The notes below the pieces were generated by a model. The model saw only the letters and a program-made list of their open reading frames with translations. It searched no databases and was not told the DNA's origin. This document shows positions 1 through 9,872 of a stretch of DNA of 64,000 bases, piece after piece. This stretch comes from Lucinisca nassula (taxonomy: Eukaryota > Mollusca > Bivalvia > Lucinida > Lucinidae): assembly GCA_963580285.1 (NCBI GenBank), contig OY757026.1, forward strand, positions 82,129,817 through 82,193,816, given 5' to 3'. Each line of letters starts with the position of its first letter. The stretch's first letter is position 1. The translations under genes and the position numbers were made by a program.

Positions 1-31
1 TCTCTCTCTCTCTCTCTCTCTCTGTGCGTGC

Positions 32-95
<64 letters not shown>
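1..95. repeat. Compound microsatellite (TC)n-(TGCG)n-(TG)n
   Basis: Three adjoining simple repeats open the window: TC dinucleotides to about position 22, TGCG/TGCG tetramers to about 65, then TG dinucleotides to about 95. A short alternating ATGCATG run follows to about 140. Confidence 0.95.
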
Positions 96-351
96 CTCAG
101 TGTGAGCATGCATGTATGCATGCGTACATGTACGCATGATTGCATACGTCCAACAACCCTTCCAAAAGCCATTTTCTGATGTAAAAAAGTTAAACAGACT
201 GCAGCAATTGAAAGAGAACCAAAAAGTACCCACAAGAAATTTTCAAGCTTTTCAAAAAACGAAGAAATTTTACAAACTTCCAAGTAATTATAACGTTTAT
301 GTGTTTATGTGTTTTTAAGAAAGAAAAAAAAAACAAGAAAAAAAAAAAAAA

Positions 352-428
352 CATTCCTCCACCTGGAATTGAACGCAGGATCCTCTGGTTCAGAGTCCAG
401 CACTCTATCAACTACATTATCAAGCTTG
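352..428 (-). repeat. tRNA-Gln-like SINE head or tRNA pseudogene
   Basis: Read on the minus strand this has a tRNA-like layout: an anticodon loop CTCTGAA (anticodon CTG, Gln) between complementary stems, then a B-box-like GTTCAATTCC. The A box is degenerate and the acceptor stem does not pair well. It is followed by an A/T-rich tail. I read it as the head of an old tRNA-derived SINE rather than a working tRNA gene. Confidence 0.55.
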
Positions 429-462
429 CAAGTGAAGTATGGGAGGTAATACAGAGCAAACT

Positions 463-1423
463 TCTTATACACACTGGTAAAGGCAAGCGCGCAGGGTAAG
501 GAACAAACACGCCGGATAAGGAAATTTTTCCGCTCAGGATAAAAAAGAAAATGGCTGAATGGGTATCACATGTGCAGGTTTGTTGTTGTTCTAGATCTCG
601 TGTTATGGTTACTTATCAATTCGGCTGCTCACATTAGCTTCACGGAAGACACATATTATTCACAAATTTATCTTCGATGGTCCGAATTCGACAGTTACAG
701 CCAGTCAAACGGAAAACCGGACACAGTGGAGCTACTCCACCGCGAAATCTCATTATTTTACATGAAACGCTCTTCTGGGAAGATGGCATGCACTTTTTTG
801 TTGGTTGTAGACATGCATATGATAAATCGGACTGTTGCAAATACGATTTAAGGAAAATTTGAAATTAGAAGGCCCACAGTGAGAAATCCTAGTTCAATTT
901 TCAATACAACGCCCACGGGCAAGGAAATGGGTACAACGCATATGATAAGACACAAAATTTTCCGGCGAAAATGGTTCTTGTATGGTCGTAGCACTAGGAA
1001 ATTTCCATCTCAGATTAGGTTTTCCGATATTTATAATTAGTCCTACATAGTTTAAAGCATCAATTGTGACCTTAGGAAACGTTCAAAGTTATGTGCATTG
1101 TCTAGGCATGTGCATTGCTCTGGTTCTAGCAATATAATCATCCCCTATGAGGGGATAGATGGATTTGGTTCATCGCGATCATGAATTAGAGAAATGATAT
1201 TTATGTCCATGCAGTATTTGTGGTAGAAAATTGTATGTTTGTTCTTTGGGCTGAAAATAAGATAGATAAATTCGCCAAATCCGTGAGACATACCTATTGC
1301 ATGGTTTCGCCAAGTTCTGTTTCTACCACAAATACTGCATGGACATAAATATCATTTCTCTAATTCATGATCGCGATGAACCAAATCCATCTATCCCCTC
1401 ATGGGGATGATTATATTGCTTGG
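463..1423 (+). mobile_element. Large palindromic element, left part (flank + hairpin)
   Basis: About 680 bp of flank (463-1140) is followed by a hairpin whose arms (about 1147-1230 and 1320-1403) pair over about 80 bp around a loop of about 90 bp. The flank is repeated in inverted orientation at 4480-5148, next to a second copy of the same hairpin. The loop keeps the same direction in both places while the flanks are opposite. This fits two overlapping fragments of one larger palindrome, flank-arm-loop-arm-flank. A 93-codon reading frame (570-851) matches the start of the 156-codon frame in the other copy but ends at a stop created by one C-to-A difference. The superfamily is not recognised. 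Confidence 0.7.
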
Positions 1424-1483
1424 GGATGATTATATCGTAGAACTGTCGCAGATAGTCCAACGTCGCATTATATACGCAAGTGC

Positions 1484-1800
1484 GGCTCCCGCCCGTCTGG
1501 GCTTGAAGAAATAGATTGGGCTGCATTATGCTTCCACGCAGAGCTAAAACCAACCAAACCAACTGCACATGAGTACTGGTAAACCGCTTAGGAGGTCTAA
1601 GCCTGCCCAGGCAAAGTATGGTGCGTGTCGGACCCGCTATGCGTATAAACCCTAAATTGGTTTCATTGGGCGGCAGGGCTTGAGATTCCATTTCATCTCA
1701 ATGTCGGGTAAATTAAGTCCCACAAAACTGGAAGCAACGTCCCCAAAATGACCTAAATGGTGTTGACGGAGACGTTTAACCTCAAGTCAAACAAACAAAC
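1484..1800 (+). mobile_element. SINE, family A, full length with target duplication
   Basis: This copy runs from the GC-rich start (GGCTCCCGCCCG) through a central box (GGTAAACCGCTTAG, CTGCCCAGGCAAAG) to the tail (GTGTTGACGGAGACG, then CAAACAAACAAAC). It is flanked by a 12-bp direct repeat, ATACGCAAGTGC, at 1472-1483 and 1801-1812. That is the expected target duplication of LINE-driven retroposition. At least ten copies or fragments of this family lie in the window. Confidence 0.9.
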
Positions 1801-1846
1801 ATACGCAAGTGCATTAGAATAAGGGCTTGCTCTCTTCAAGAGGAAG

Positions 1847-2055
1847 CAAGTTCTTTACACCTTATTAGCAAGTTCTTTACTTTTAAGAGGAATGAGAACA
1901 TCTAGCAGAAGCTTCCGCCATTTTTCAAAGGAAGACAACTTTCGAGACTTCCTTTTCGCTGTTCCACTGAAATGGTGGTCAACTCTTAAAGGAAAGAATT
2001 TGCTAATTTTGACCCCTATTGACATGGGAGACAAAAATACTTTTCTAATCAGACA
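1847..2055 (+). repeat. Unclassified repeat G, copy 1
   Basis: Contains CTTCCGCCATTTTTCAAAGG and GGGAGACAAAAATACTTTT, shared with 2850-3095 and 14498-14672. No reading frame or terminal repeat was found. The right side joins directly to a broken SINE A. Confidence 0.8.
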
Positions 2056-2543
2056 ATGTGGTGCGTGTCGGGCCCTCTATGCATATAAACCTTAATCGGC
2101 CCCCGCCCATCGGGGCTTGGAGACATAGATGGCTGCATGATGTCTCCACGCAGAGCTGAAACCGACCGGACACGAGTACTGGTATACCACTTAGAGGATC
2201 TAAGCCTGCCCAGGCAAATCGATGCTAGTCCGACCGTCCATGCTTATAAACCCTTTCATTGGGCCACAGGGCTTGAGATGTCATGTCATCTCAATGTCGG
2301 GTAAAAGGCTCACAAAATTGGGAGCAACGTCTCCAAAATGCCATATTCAGTGTTGCCGGAGACGTTAAACCTCAAATCGAAAAACAAAATTATAAACCCT
2401 GAATTTGTTTAAACTCTAAATTGTTTTCATTGGGCGGCAGAGCTATCTCAATGTCGAGTAAATTAAGTTCCACAAAACTGGAAGCAACGTCTACAAAATG
2501 ATTTAAATAGTGTTGACGGAGACGAAACCTCAAGTCAAACAAA
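2056..2543 (+). mobile_element. SINE A copy interrupted by another SINE A
   Basis: The outer copy lacks its 5' third. Its two parts (2056-2096 and about 2391-2543) are separated by the nested copy at 2097-2390. The outer copy ends with the same ATACGCAAGTGCATTAGAA flank as the copy at 1484-1800. This segment is therefore a local duplication of that insertion rather than an independent one. Confidence 0.75.
2097..2390 (+). mobile_element. SINE, family A, nested in an older SINE A
   Basis: Starts CGGCCCCCGCCCATCGG, has the central box and tail of the family, and ends in an A-rich CAAA-type stretch. Imperfect TATAAACC-containing direct repeats on both sides derive from the host SINE and mark the insertion point. 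Confidence 0.85.
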
Positions 2544-2563
2544 CATACGCAAGTGCATTAGAA

Positions 2564-2838
2564 CATTACGAAAACACGCCTATACAAATACAGTGTAACC
2601 ATTATCGCCGACAAAATGAAAATTTTTGGATATTGTGATATTTTCCTTATTTCTGCTCAAAATATAGATTGTGGGTAATCGTTAGAACCTCCTCGTCGAG
2701 GCGGTTCTAACGAGTACCCACAATTTGTATTTTGGAGCAGAAATAAGAAAAATAAGGTTTACCCCTGTAAACCCCAGTTTTACTATATAAAAGTGGGGTT
2801 CAAGGAGGTCAAAATTATATAGGCATGTTTTCCTGATG
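2564..2838 (+). mobile_element. Palindromic MITE (family C), C1 subtype
   Basis: The ends are inverted repeats: CATTACGAAAACACGCC on the left and an imperfect inverse ending CCTGATG on the right. Inside are a long hairpin (arms GGGTAATCGTTAGAACC and its near complement) and a second stem where CTGTAAACCCC faces GGGGTTCAAGG around ACTATATAAAAG. About sixteen copies occur in this window. There is no coding sequence, so it depends on enzymes supplied elsewhere. Confidence 0.9.
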
Positions 2839-2849
2839 GTAAGGGTAGG

Positions 2850-3095
2850 AAGCAAGTTCTTTACTTTAAATTACCTTATTAGCAAGTTCTTTACTTTAAG
2901 GGGAATGGGAACAGCTAGCAGAAGCTTCCGCCATTTTTCAAAGGAAGGCAACTTTCAAGACTCCTTTTCGCTTTTCTGTCCACTGAAAAGGGGGTCATCT
3001 CTTAAAGGAAAGAATTTGCTCCTCGGGAGCAAATTCTTTCCTTTAAGAGTTGACCCCTATTGATATGGGAGACAAAAATACTTTTGCAGGATTTG
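2850..3095 (+). repeat. Unclassified repeat G, copy 2, with internal hairpin
   Basis: Shares the core of the copy at 1847-2055. It also holds a perfect inverted repeat around 2998-3049: CTCTTAAAGGAAAGAATTTG facing its complement across CTCCTCGGGAG. The first copy has only one arm, so the hairpin arose by an inverted duplication of about 22 bp, or one arm was lost in copy 1. Confidence 0.75.
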
Positions 3096-3117
3096 CCTCC
3101 TCTGAACCTTAAATTAC

Positions 3118-3250
3118 CCATATCTTCTCTGCAAATTACCCAGCCTTTTCTTTATTGGTCAGTGATAATCACGCGGACATTCGCAGGTAAGCTTCTGAAT
3201 CGTAGGTTTAGTTACATTGGGTCGATTTACCCAAAGTTACTGATTAACAA
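3118..3250 (+). repeat. Short dispersed repeat (CAGTGATAATCACG type)
   Basis: A stretch with CAGTGATAATCACGCGGAC and AAGCTTCTG that recurs in diverged form at 5788-5830 and 49764-49870. Its nature is unknown. Confidence 0.5.
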
Positions 3251-3445
3251 TCGACGCATAGTCACCCAACCCGGAGCTAGGCGAAGAGAGCCACGTTGCA
3301 TCAAGCCACTCGATCCAACTCATTCAAACCTTGGCCGCTGTTTTCATGTTTGGTAATTAGAAGATGAAGCAAATAAGTGTTGTCATTCTTGTTCATTGTA
3401 CGTCCCACATGATTTCAGAGGATCGTTTGCCAAAGAAAACTAGAA

Positions 3446-3710
3446 ATGGGCATGGTGGTCAGAATAAGCGATACAGGGACACCGACCCTCAAAGCATCCC
3501 TTGAGGACTTCAACATTCCAAACGAATCGATAGAACAGCAAAGTGGCGGGGTCTCATCAGAAGGGGTGCAAATGAATATGAGGCAAAAAGAATCAGCGAA
3601 GCTGCACAGCGCAAAGTCAGGGCTAAGGCATCACAAACAGCAATATACCTTTCTCCTCTGACCTCTCTTGCTCTATCTGCAGCTTCGGCTATCTTAGTTA
3701 CATTTCTCGC
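3446..3710 (+). pseudogene. LINE ORF2 3' fragment
   Basis: In shifting frames this encodes a conserved C-terminal tail of an endonuclease/reverse transcriptase LINE: LKASLEDFNIP, a short deletion, then WRGLIRRGANEYEAKRIS and AQRKVRAKASQTAIY. The homologous piece lies inverted at 21190-21560. Only the last 80 or so residues remain and at least one indel breaks the frame. The LINE clade cannot be fixed from this part. Confidence 0.75.
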
Positions 3711-3781
3711 ATGTGATTAAGATTGGTCATTGTCATTAATGACTGACGAATTATTACGTCCCACAAGCTGTTCCTTGTTTT

Positions 3782-4143
3782 GCCTCGGTAGCTCAGTCGG
3801 ATGCGCGTCTGACTGGTGATCAGGAGGACGCGGGTTCGATACCTGCCGGGGTCGGCAACCATTTTTCCGTGGAGATTGATCATGAAATCTTTTCTACGGT
3901 CATTCTCTCCCTTCCACTGAGCTATGACCCACAAAGAGGGTTGACGCGTCGTTAAACACGAAATCATCCCTTCCACTGATTCAAAAAGGGCAGTTGTCAG
4001 CTGCTATAGCGAAAGAATGTCCACTGTACAGGTAAACCGCTTACGTTTAAGCTTGCCCAGGCAAAGTGTGGATAAACTGACCGGCTCAAAAATGACCTAA
4101 ATAGTGTTGACTGGGCCGTTAAATCCCAATACAAACAAACAAA
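3782..4143 (+). mobile_element. SINE, family B (tRNA-Thr-like head)
   Basis: Positions 3782-3852 fold as a tRNA: acceptor GCCTCGG pairs with CCGGGGT, the A box is TAGCTCAGTCGG, the anticodon loop is CTGGTGA (anticodon GGT, Thr), and the B box is GGTTCGATACC. The body then carries the same central box as family A (GGTAAACCGCTTA, TTGCCCAGGCAAAG) and a related tail (GTGTTGACTGGGCCGTTAAA, then CAAACAAAC). The A and B boxes would form an internal RNA polymerase III promoter. A 47-bp insertion lies inside it at 3921-3967. Confidence 0.85.
3921..3967 (+). mobile_element. Tail-only SINE insertion (47 bp) with 12-bp target duplication
   Basis: Exactly duplicated CCCTTCCACTGA (3909-3920 and 3968-3979) flanks a 47-bp piece containing GGTTGACGCGTCGTTAAACA, which looks like the 3' end of a SINE of the same tail type. 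Compared with the family B copy at 12935-13198, which reads straight through, this piece is extra. It looks like an extremely 5'-truncated retroposition. Confidence 0.75.
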
Positions 4144-4231
4144 CAAATCAAATACTTACATGTTATAGTTCTCAAAAGACGGAGTTAGATGGAATAACTC
4201 GAAACGTAAGACAACATATCAGTCATATTCA

Positions 4232-5148
4232 TATCGCGATCATGAATTAGAGAAATGATATTTATGTCAATGCAGTATTTGTGGTAGAAAATTGTATGTT
4301 TGTTCTTTTGGCTGAAAATAAGATAGATAACTTCGCCAAATTCGTGAGACATACCTATTGCATGGTTTCGCCAAGTTCAGTTTCTACCACAAATACTGCA
4401 TGGACATAAATATCATTTCTGTAATTCATGATCGCGATGAACCAAATCCATCTGTCCCCTCATAGGGGATGATTATATTGCTAGAACCAGAGCAATGCAC
4501 ATGCCAAGACAATGCATATAACTTTGAACGTTTCCTAAAGGTTACAATTGGTGCTTTAAACTATGTAGGACTAATTATTAATATCGGAATTCCTAATCTG
4601 AGATGGAAATTTCCTAGTGCTACGACCATACAAGAACCATTTTCGCCGGAAAATTTTGTGTCTTATCATATGCGTTGTACCCATTTCCTTGCCCGTGGGC
4701 GTTGTATTGAAAATTGAACTAGGATTTCTCACTGTGGGCCTTCTAATTTCAAATTTTCCTGAAATCGTATTTGCAACAGTCCGATTTATCATATGCATGT
4801 CTACAACCAACAAAAAAGAGCATGCCATCTTCCCAGAAGAGCGTCCCATGCAAAATAATGAGATTTCGCGGTGGAATAGCTCCACTGTGTCCGGTTCTCC
4901 GTTTGACTGGCTGTAAATGTCGAATTCGGACCATCGAAGATAAATTTGTGAATAATATGTGTCTTCCGTGAAGCTAATGTGAGCAGCCGTATTGATAAGT
5001 AACCATAACACGAGATCTAGAACAACAACAAACCTGCACATGTGATACCCATTCCGCCATTTTCTTTTTTATCCTGAGCGGAAAAATTTCCTTATCCGGT
5101 GTGTTTGTTCCTTACCCTGCGCGCTTGCCTTTACCAGTGTGTTATATA
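4232..5148 (-). mobile_element. Large palindromic element, right part (hairpin + flank)
   Basis: A hairpin (arms near 4232-4292 and 4382-4466) is followed by about 670 bp that is the reverse complement of 463-1140, with about 95% identity by eye. The left arm is truncated at 4232. The loop runs in the same direction as in the other copy, which is what distinguishes a split palindrome from a simple inverted duplicate. See the entry at 463. Confidence 0.7.
4571..5041 (-). CDS. Unrecognised 156-codon reading frame in the palindromic element
   Basis: An ATG-initiated frame of 156 codons on the minus strand, inside the palindrome flank. The first 20 residues (MCRFVVVLDLVLWLLINTAA) are hydrophobic and could act as a signal or anchor segment. 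The rest has no motif I recognise. The matching frame at 570-851 is closed after 93 codons by a single substitution, so there is no sign that the frame is maintained. It may be a chance ORF. Codon use gives no clear signal. Confidence 0.25.
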   Translation of the reverse strand: MCRFVVVLDLVLWLLINTAAHISFTEDTYYSQIYLRWSEFDIYSQSNGEPDTVELFHREISLFCMGRSSGKMACSFLLVVDMHMINRTVANTISGKFEIRRPTVRNPSSIFNTTPTGKEMGTTHMIRHKIFRRKWFLYGRSTRKFPSQIRNSDINN

Positions 5149-6157
5149 AACTTAAGTTCGAAAAATGGTAATTTTCAACAAAACTTTGGTCCCTGGTGCC
5201 ATTAACGGATTGCATATGAAAGAGGTACTATCAATGAAGCAACAGCCCTAATATGAAAGCAATCCACTGATGAATAAAAGTAATATATTACTTGGAAAAA
5301 AAAGTTAACCAAAAGGTAAACCTCGGACGACGCCCGCTCGACGCGCGACGCCCGCCCGACGTCAGACGCCAGACGCCCGGCCTCCCGCCCGGACATCGCT
5401 ATTTCAAAGGACGGGTTTTTTAAACACCCGTCCAAAATCAACTTGAGCACTGTTAAGGAAAAGGCCAAACTCTATTGACCGTCCTAAACTTTATTACTGT
5501 AACACAGTGCATAAAATCCCAAAGAAGGCGACAAAACAAGTCACAGGCTGGTAGACCAGATCCAGACGGTACAGAAGAGAGCGTAGATTGTACATTCTAG
5601 GAATACTGTCATCTATTTCAGCACTGATTTGAACTGGGTACCAGTATTTAAAGCAAAACAGTGTAGACCCTGAGCAGTCGACTGAGCAAACGCCGAATTT
5701 CAAGGCGTCTGATCTGAGTATACATTTTTTGCCAAATGAAACACTCTGACCTACATGTAACATCGATAAAAATAACACAACTTTTTTCTATTAATAACCG
5801 TAATCTTGATTTCCCCCAAATCAGTGATAATCACGTAGACAACAGCACGAATTCATTATCTGTGTTTTATAACTTTCGGTCGAAATGAACTTCGAGATGC
5901 ATACACCTGTCTTAATGTCATTGAGTTAGATCTGGAAGTCTTAGAGCTCCTCTGGATATAGTCTGGGATGGGAATCGGCCATACACAGATCTATAGAAAA
6001 GATATATGCATGCGTCTGCGCTTCTCTGTTTGAGACTAAGCCAACCCAGCAGCCCAATCAAAATTTGAGCAAGTCCATCAATCAGCCCTGAGCTGCACCA
6101 TCTCAATTTGATTAATTATGTCCTTTGTCGGGGATCCCATATAGCTGAAGAATATAG
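5149..6157. other. No gene recognised; GC-rich patch
   Basis: About 1 kb without a recognisable gene. A GC-rich patch at about 5320-5400 is built of CGACGCCCGCCCGACG-like units and is followed by a short inverted pair (GACGGGT / ACCCGTC) around 5411-5435. The segment 5788-5830 resembles the dispersed repeat at 3118-3250. Confidence 0.5.
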
Positions 6158-6290
6158 AAGCCTCCGTGGTGTAGTTATTTTGCTACTTGCCTTGTAAACC
6201 AGGGGTCGCAGGATCGACCTTGGCTTCTCCAGACTTTCAGATTAGTCCTATCTCCGTGTGACCTTAGCTGTTGGTGAAACGTATTATTTA
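6158..6290 (+). mobile_element. SINE, family D (tRNA-Thr UGU-like head), partial
   Basis: GCCTCCGTGGTGTAG resembles a tRNA 5' arm. The loop CTTGTAA gives anticodon TGT (Thr), but the anticodon stem no longer pairs well. The downstream AGACTTTCAGATTAGTCC and CTCCGTGTGACCTTAGCTGT are shared, on the opposite strand, with 40493-40657 and partly with 25011-25090. It carries no obvious tail and ends at the Penelope-like 3' end. Confidence 0.7.
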
Positions 6291-6299
6291 GCCTTGGAT

Positions 6300-6466
6300 A
6301 GCCAAAATAGCCATTTTGTGGGGAAGTGACTGTCCTTTTGGCTTTCCGCTAGTGCTGTTTCAATTAGGTCTAGTTGTTTCAAGTTTGTGTTTCTTTCCCT
6401 TGGTGTCTCTGATGGGAGCTTTTGGTTAATTGTCTCGATTCCTGATCATTGCCTTCACTTCTATTT
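6300..6466 (+). mobile_element. Penelope-like family, 5'-truncated 3' end
   Basis: Carries the family 3' end: GGATAGCCAAAATAGCCATT, GACTGTCCTTTTGGCTTTCC and the terminal ATTCCTGATCATTGCCTTC. It abuts the LINE sequence that starts at about 6467. The orientation is the same as in the copies at 6674 and 8457. Confidence 0.75.
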
Positions 6467-6673
6467 TGATATTGTGATTTAGGAAACCCAAAGTTCTGTT
6501 TGCATTTCCGTTGATCCTGTTTATGTGGGAGCCACATGAAACATCATACCCAAGGTAGCTGGCACTAGTAACCGTTTCGAGTACATGACCATGGAGTCTG
6601 TAAGTACCGCTGATAGGCTTTCTCGATCCGGTCACCTGTACCACCTGACATTTTGAAGGGCTGAAAACCAATC

Positions 6674-7704
6674 TGAAATGATTGAAGCCTTTAGCTCGAC
6701 TTCTAGATATTTGGATGATTTATTAAATATTGACAATACCTATTTCAATGGTTTGATCAGTCAAGTATCCACCAGAGCTTCAGTTAAATAAAATAAATTC
6801 TTCTGATACCCAGGTCCCGTTTTTGGATTTACATCTATCTATTGAAGATGGGTTTATATCTTACAAAATTTATTATAAACGCGATGATTTTGATTTTGAG
6901 ATTGTAATTTTTTCTTTCATGGATTGTGATCTTCCTCGTGCGGCATCCTACGGCGTTTATATAATTCGATTTGCCAGAGTGTCTAGTCATGTAACTGACT
7001 TCAACAACAGTAAGAAATTGTTAACTGCTAAACTTCTTAATCAGGGTTATCGGTGTCATAAACTACGCGAAGCCTCTTCAAAAGTTTATAGACGTCATTC
7101 TGATTTAATTTCAAAATTCAATGTTGGACTTAAATCTCTTCTGCAGCAAGGTCTATCGGAACCCGAATTTTATGGTGACTTAGTATATAAGTTCAGAAAA
7201 ATATATAAATGCAATGACTTCAGCACCCAAGTCATTCTTCGATATAAAAAGATAGGATACAACATAAATCTTGTTTCACCTCTGTGGTTGTTTGATTTAT
7301 GTGTTTACGGAGATGTTGTACAAATGAGTCAGGAGGCCTTCATGCGGACTGAACAAATTATTTTCTAATCGCGACAGAAATAAGGACGGGGATTGTGCCT
7401 ACGTAAAATCGATTTAAGCGCCCCCCCCCCCCCACTCCCCCTTCCAGTGGAATTCCTTCACTGACCGTTCCAAGGCGGTTCTTCTGTCGCGGTTTGTTTT
7501 TGTTATGATTTGTATTTGAGTGTGTGTATCGCTTGTGTTGTTTTGTTTTGGGTAGCCAGTTGCCCATTTTGTGGGAAAGTAACTGTCCATTTGGCTTTCC
7601 GCTATTGATGTTTCCATTAGGGTCAAGTTGTTTCTTTCCCCTTGGTGTCCCTGGTGGGAGCTGTGGATTAATCGTATCGATTCCTGATCATTGCCTTTAC
7701 TATT
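6674..7704 (+). mobile_element. Penelope-like element, C-terminal RT part plus 3' UTR
   Basis: Begins inside the RT at the catalytic box (SSTSRYLDDLLNID), has a frameshift and stops at about 6785-6800, then an open frame 6823-7368 with FLDLHLSIEDG, RFARVSSHVTDFNN and GLSEPEFYGDLVYKFRKI. A deletion after RYKKIGYNIN removes the end of the protein. The 3' UTR runs from GACCGTTCCAAGGCGGTT through GGGTAGCCAGTTGCCCATT to ATTCCTGATCATTGCC. It sits in the LINE between WGHE and FSPSKC. The N-terminal half of the same RT type is found separately at 25590-26830. Assignment to the Penelope-like group rests on the PTLYWLPKLHK- and YLDD-type motifs and is tentative. Confidence 0.8.
6823..7368 (+). pseudogene. 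Penelope-like RT, C-terminal segment
   Basis: A 181-residue open stretch corresponding to the RT thumb region and C-terminal domain. There is no endonuclease motif in the surviving part. The upstream catalytic box lies in another frame at about 6690-6780. A deletion fuses the protein to 3' UTR sequence at about 7275. The displayed start is not a true start, because the frame is simply the longest open remnant. Confidence 0.75.
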
Positions 7705-8136
7705 ACTTTGAATTTCATGTCCCCACACGGCCAGTGTGTCAAGGTCCCTTTGTGGTGCCAGGCCATCATCCACGCCCTCAATAGTGAGGTAAAAAGCTGT
7801 ATCATCAGCACTTATGCGGAGTTGCGATGAAATGTAATCATGCATGTGGTTATTGATGTATATGAGAAAGATTATCAGTCCCAGAACAGAGCCTTGAAGG
7901 ACCTCTGATGTTACAGGGACCGCTCCAGACTCCTCACTCCAGACAACAGCCTTTTGTGAACTATCACCAAGGAAGGCGCGAATCCAGCTAAGCACATTGC
8001 ATCGTATTCCATAGTTATGCAATTTCCATAGTAGTTTGGAGTGGTTTACTTTATCGAATGCTTTCGAAAAGTCTAGTAAAATCAAATCAGTTTCCTTACT
8101 CATACTATCCTTCCTTGCAAGGTCCTCCACAAGCAT
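7705..8136 (-). pseudogene. LINE reverse transcriptase palm fragment
   Basis: Encodes LILLDFSKAFDKVNH (RT motif A), SEVLQGSVLGLIIFLIYIN (motif B, with PL replaced by LI) and ISADDTAFYL (motif C with ADD). The frame runs on past 7705 into inserted Penelope-like sequence and loses meaning there. Upstream RT sequence with FKKGDKSLAAFYRPSSLT continues in other frames to 8456. Confidence 0.85.
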
Positions 8137-8456
8137 GACAAGCTAGGTCTCACATGATCGACCCTGCCTGAAACCAAGTTGCATGTCATTCGGAACCTAC
8201 TGCTCCTCTAAATGACTGACTATGTTTGAAGCAAGGGTGTACTCAGTGAGCTTGCAAAGAATGCAAGTAAGGGAGCTTGGACGGTAGAAAGCAGCAAGTG
8301 ATTTATCTCCCTTTTTAAAGATTGAGGTGTCATTCGCTCTGCATCAGTCTGCTGGAATCTGTCCTGAGAGTTTTGGAAAATTACTTGTATCATGGAGGCA
8401 ATTTCCATACGTACTTCCTAGCAATAATGGTCTGAGCTTATCTGGGCCTGCAATTC

Positions 8457-8685
8457 GCCTTTTATTTTTGTTATGGTTGTCTTTGAGTGTGTGTATCGCT
8501 TAGATTATTTTGTTTTGGATAGCCAGTTGGCCATTTTGTGGGAATGTAACTGTCCTTTTGGCTTTCCGCTATTGATGTTTCGATTAAGGTCTAGTTATTT
8601 CATGTTTGTGTTTCTTTCCCTTTGGTGTCAATGACGGGAGTTGTGAGTTAATTGTATCGATTCCTGATCATTGCCTTCACTTCTT
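8457..8685 (+). mobile_element. Penelope-like family, 5'-truncated 3' end
   Basis: The family 3' UTR only (GGATAGCCAGTTGGCCATTT, CTTTTGGCTTTCCGCTATTG, ATTCCTGATCATTGCC). It splits the LINE between LKPDNK (at 8690) and AGPDKLRPLLL (at 8450), two neighbouring RT positions. It is therefore a clear insertion with little or no loss of host sequence. Confidence 0.85.
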
Positions 8686-9571
8686 TATTATCTGGTTTCA
8701 AATTATGCAGTAACTTGAGTAAGCCATTGATAGATATATCTATCTTGGACAGTACCTGTTTAGAGGGGGTTCGATATTCTGGTGGTATGGTAGCCGAGTC
8801 CATCCTCATTGAGTCAACATTATGCTGAATTTTCATCTGATTTAACCGTGCTAAAATGAGTGCTGACTTCGGTGTGAAAACGGATTGAAAAAAAATGGAA
8901 GTGAAGGCAATGCTCATTATGTGCGTTTGCTTTGCCTACCGTGTCTGTGATAATCCAGTCAGAAACCTTAAGTTGTGGGGTGCCTTGTTGGTCCTGCTTT
9001 GAGTTCTTTAGAAACAAAAAAAGAAAAAAGAAAATAACGTCACAGACCTTCCCAACACCAAGCCCCAAAAGATGATAAGAGTCTTTTTAATTTTACGCTT
9101 GATCAGTTGGCACAGGGCTGGAAGTTTCTTTTTAGTTAGAGCCCCAGACTTTTTGATATGAGACATAAAGCTTGGTTCGCTTTCTGATCAGACGTTTTAT
9201 TTCCTGTGTGATCCATGGAAGAAATGATTTACCCCTTATCAATTTAGTGGGTACCCACTCATTTTACATATTTGTTCAGGTTGGAGGTAAATGACAACCA
9301 AAGCTTTTTCAAAGTCTTCGGTAGTTTCTCATGAGGGACACGAGCTTTTCTCAGTTTGCCTAACTGAACAAATGTACCTTGCGGGGTTTCTGTTTGTGTG
9401 CATAGTAGGTTTCACAGAACGAAATGCAGATCACCAAGGCCAGGTATGCTAATAACCGTGTCCGTGAGGGTATGGTTTGTTGTGAGGAACAAATTTAGTA
9501 CGTTATCTTGGCGGATGGGCTCTGTAACCATTTCACAGAAGCTATAGTCATACAAAATCTCTAGGAAATAT

Positions 9572-9839
9572 AAGTGAAGGCAATGGTCAGGAATCGATAC
9601 AATTAACCTCCGATCAGAGACACCAAAGGGAAAGAAACACAAACCTTGAATAATTAGATCCTAATGGAAACATCAACAGAGGAAAGCCAAAAGGACAGTT
9701 ACTTTCCCACTAAATAGCCATTTGGCTATCCAAAACAAAGGATAAGCGATGCGCACACTCAAAGACAAACCATAACAAAGATAAATCGCGACAAAAGAAC
9801 TGCCTTGGAACGGTGAGTGAAAAGAATTTCACTGGGGGT

Positions 9840-9872
<33 letters not shown>

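Larger units (their letters stand above)
6467..9571 (-). mobile_element. LINE (Jockey/CR1-like) with nested insertions
   Basis: Pieces of one LINE read right to left. About 9571-9412 gives the C-terminus of the AP-type endonuclease (LYDYSFCEMVTEPIR, LDLFLT-like and IPGLGD motifs). Then 9400-8686 is a linker and the start of the RT region (FTPKSALILARLNQ), 8456-7705 the RT palm (FSKAFDKVNH, GSVLG, SADDTAFYL), and 6673-6467 the end of the palm and thumb (FSPSKCQVVQVT, NRTLGFLNHN). The gaps between pieces are occupied by Penelope-like insertions at 6674-7704 and 8457-8685. When these are ignored the RT motifs are in the correct order. Stops and frameshifts are present in each piece, so it is dead. 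The fit to Jockey/CR1/Nimb relatives is by motif style only. Confidence 0.85.

Noticed and set aside
2998..3049. Rho-independent terminator
   Set aside because: The hairpin lies in eukaryotic repeat DNA and comes from an inverted duplication within repeat G.
3782..3852. Functional tRNA-Thr gene
   Set aside because: It folds well, but it is followed by a SINE body and tail and has truncated relatives at 12935 and 36835, so it is a SINE head.
7414..8136. 240-codon frame as an intact reverse transcriptase
   Set aside because: Only the part down to about 7705 is RT. The rest is inserted UTR sequence of another element read by chance.
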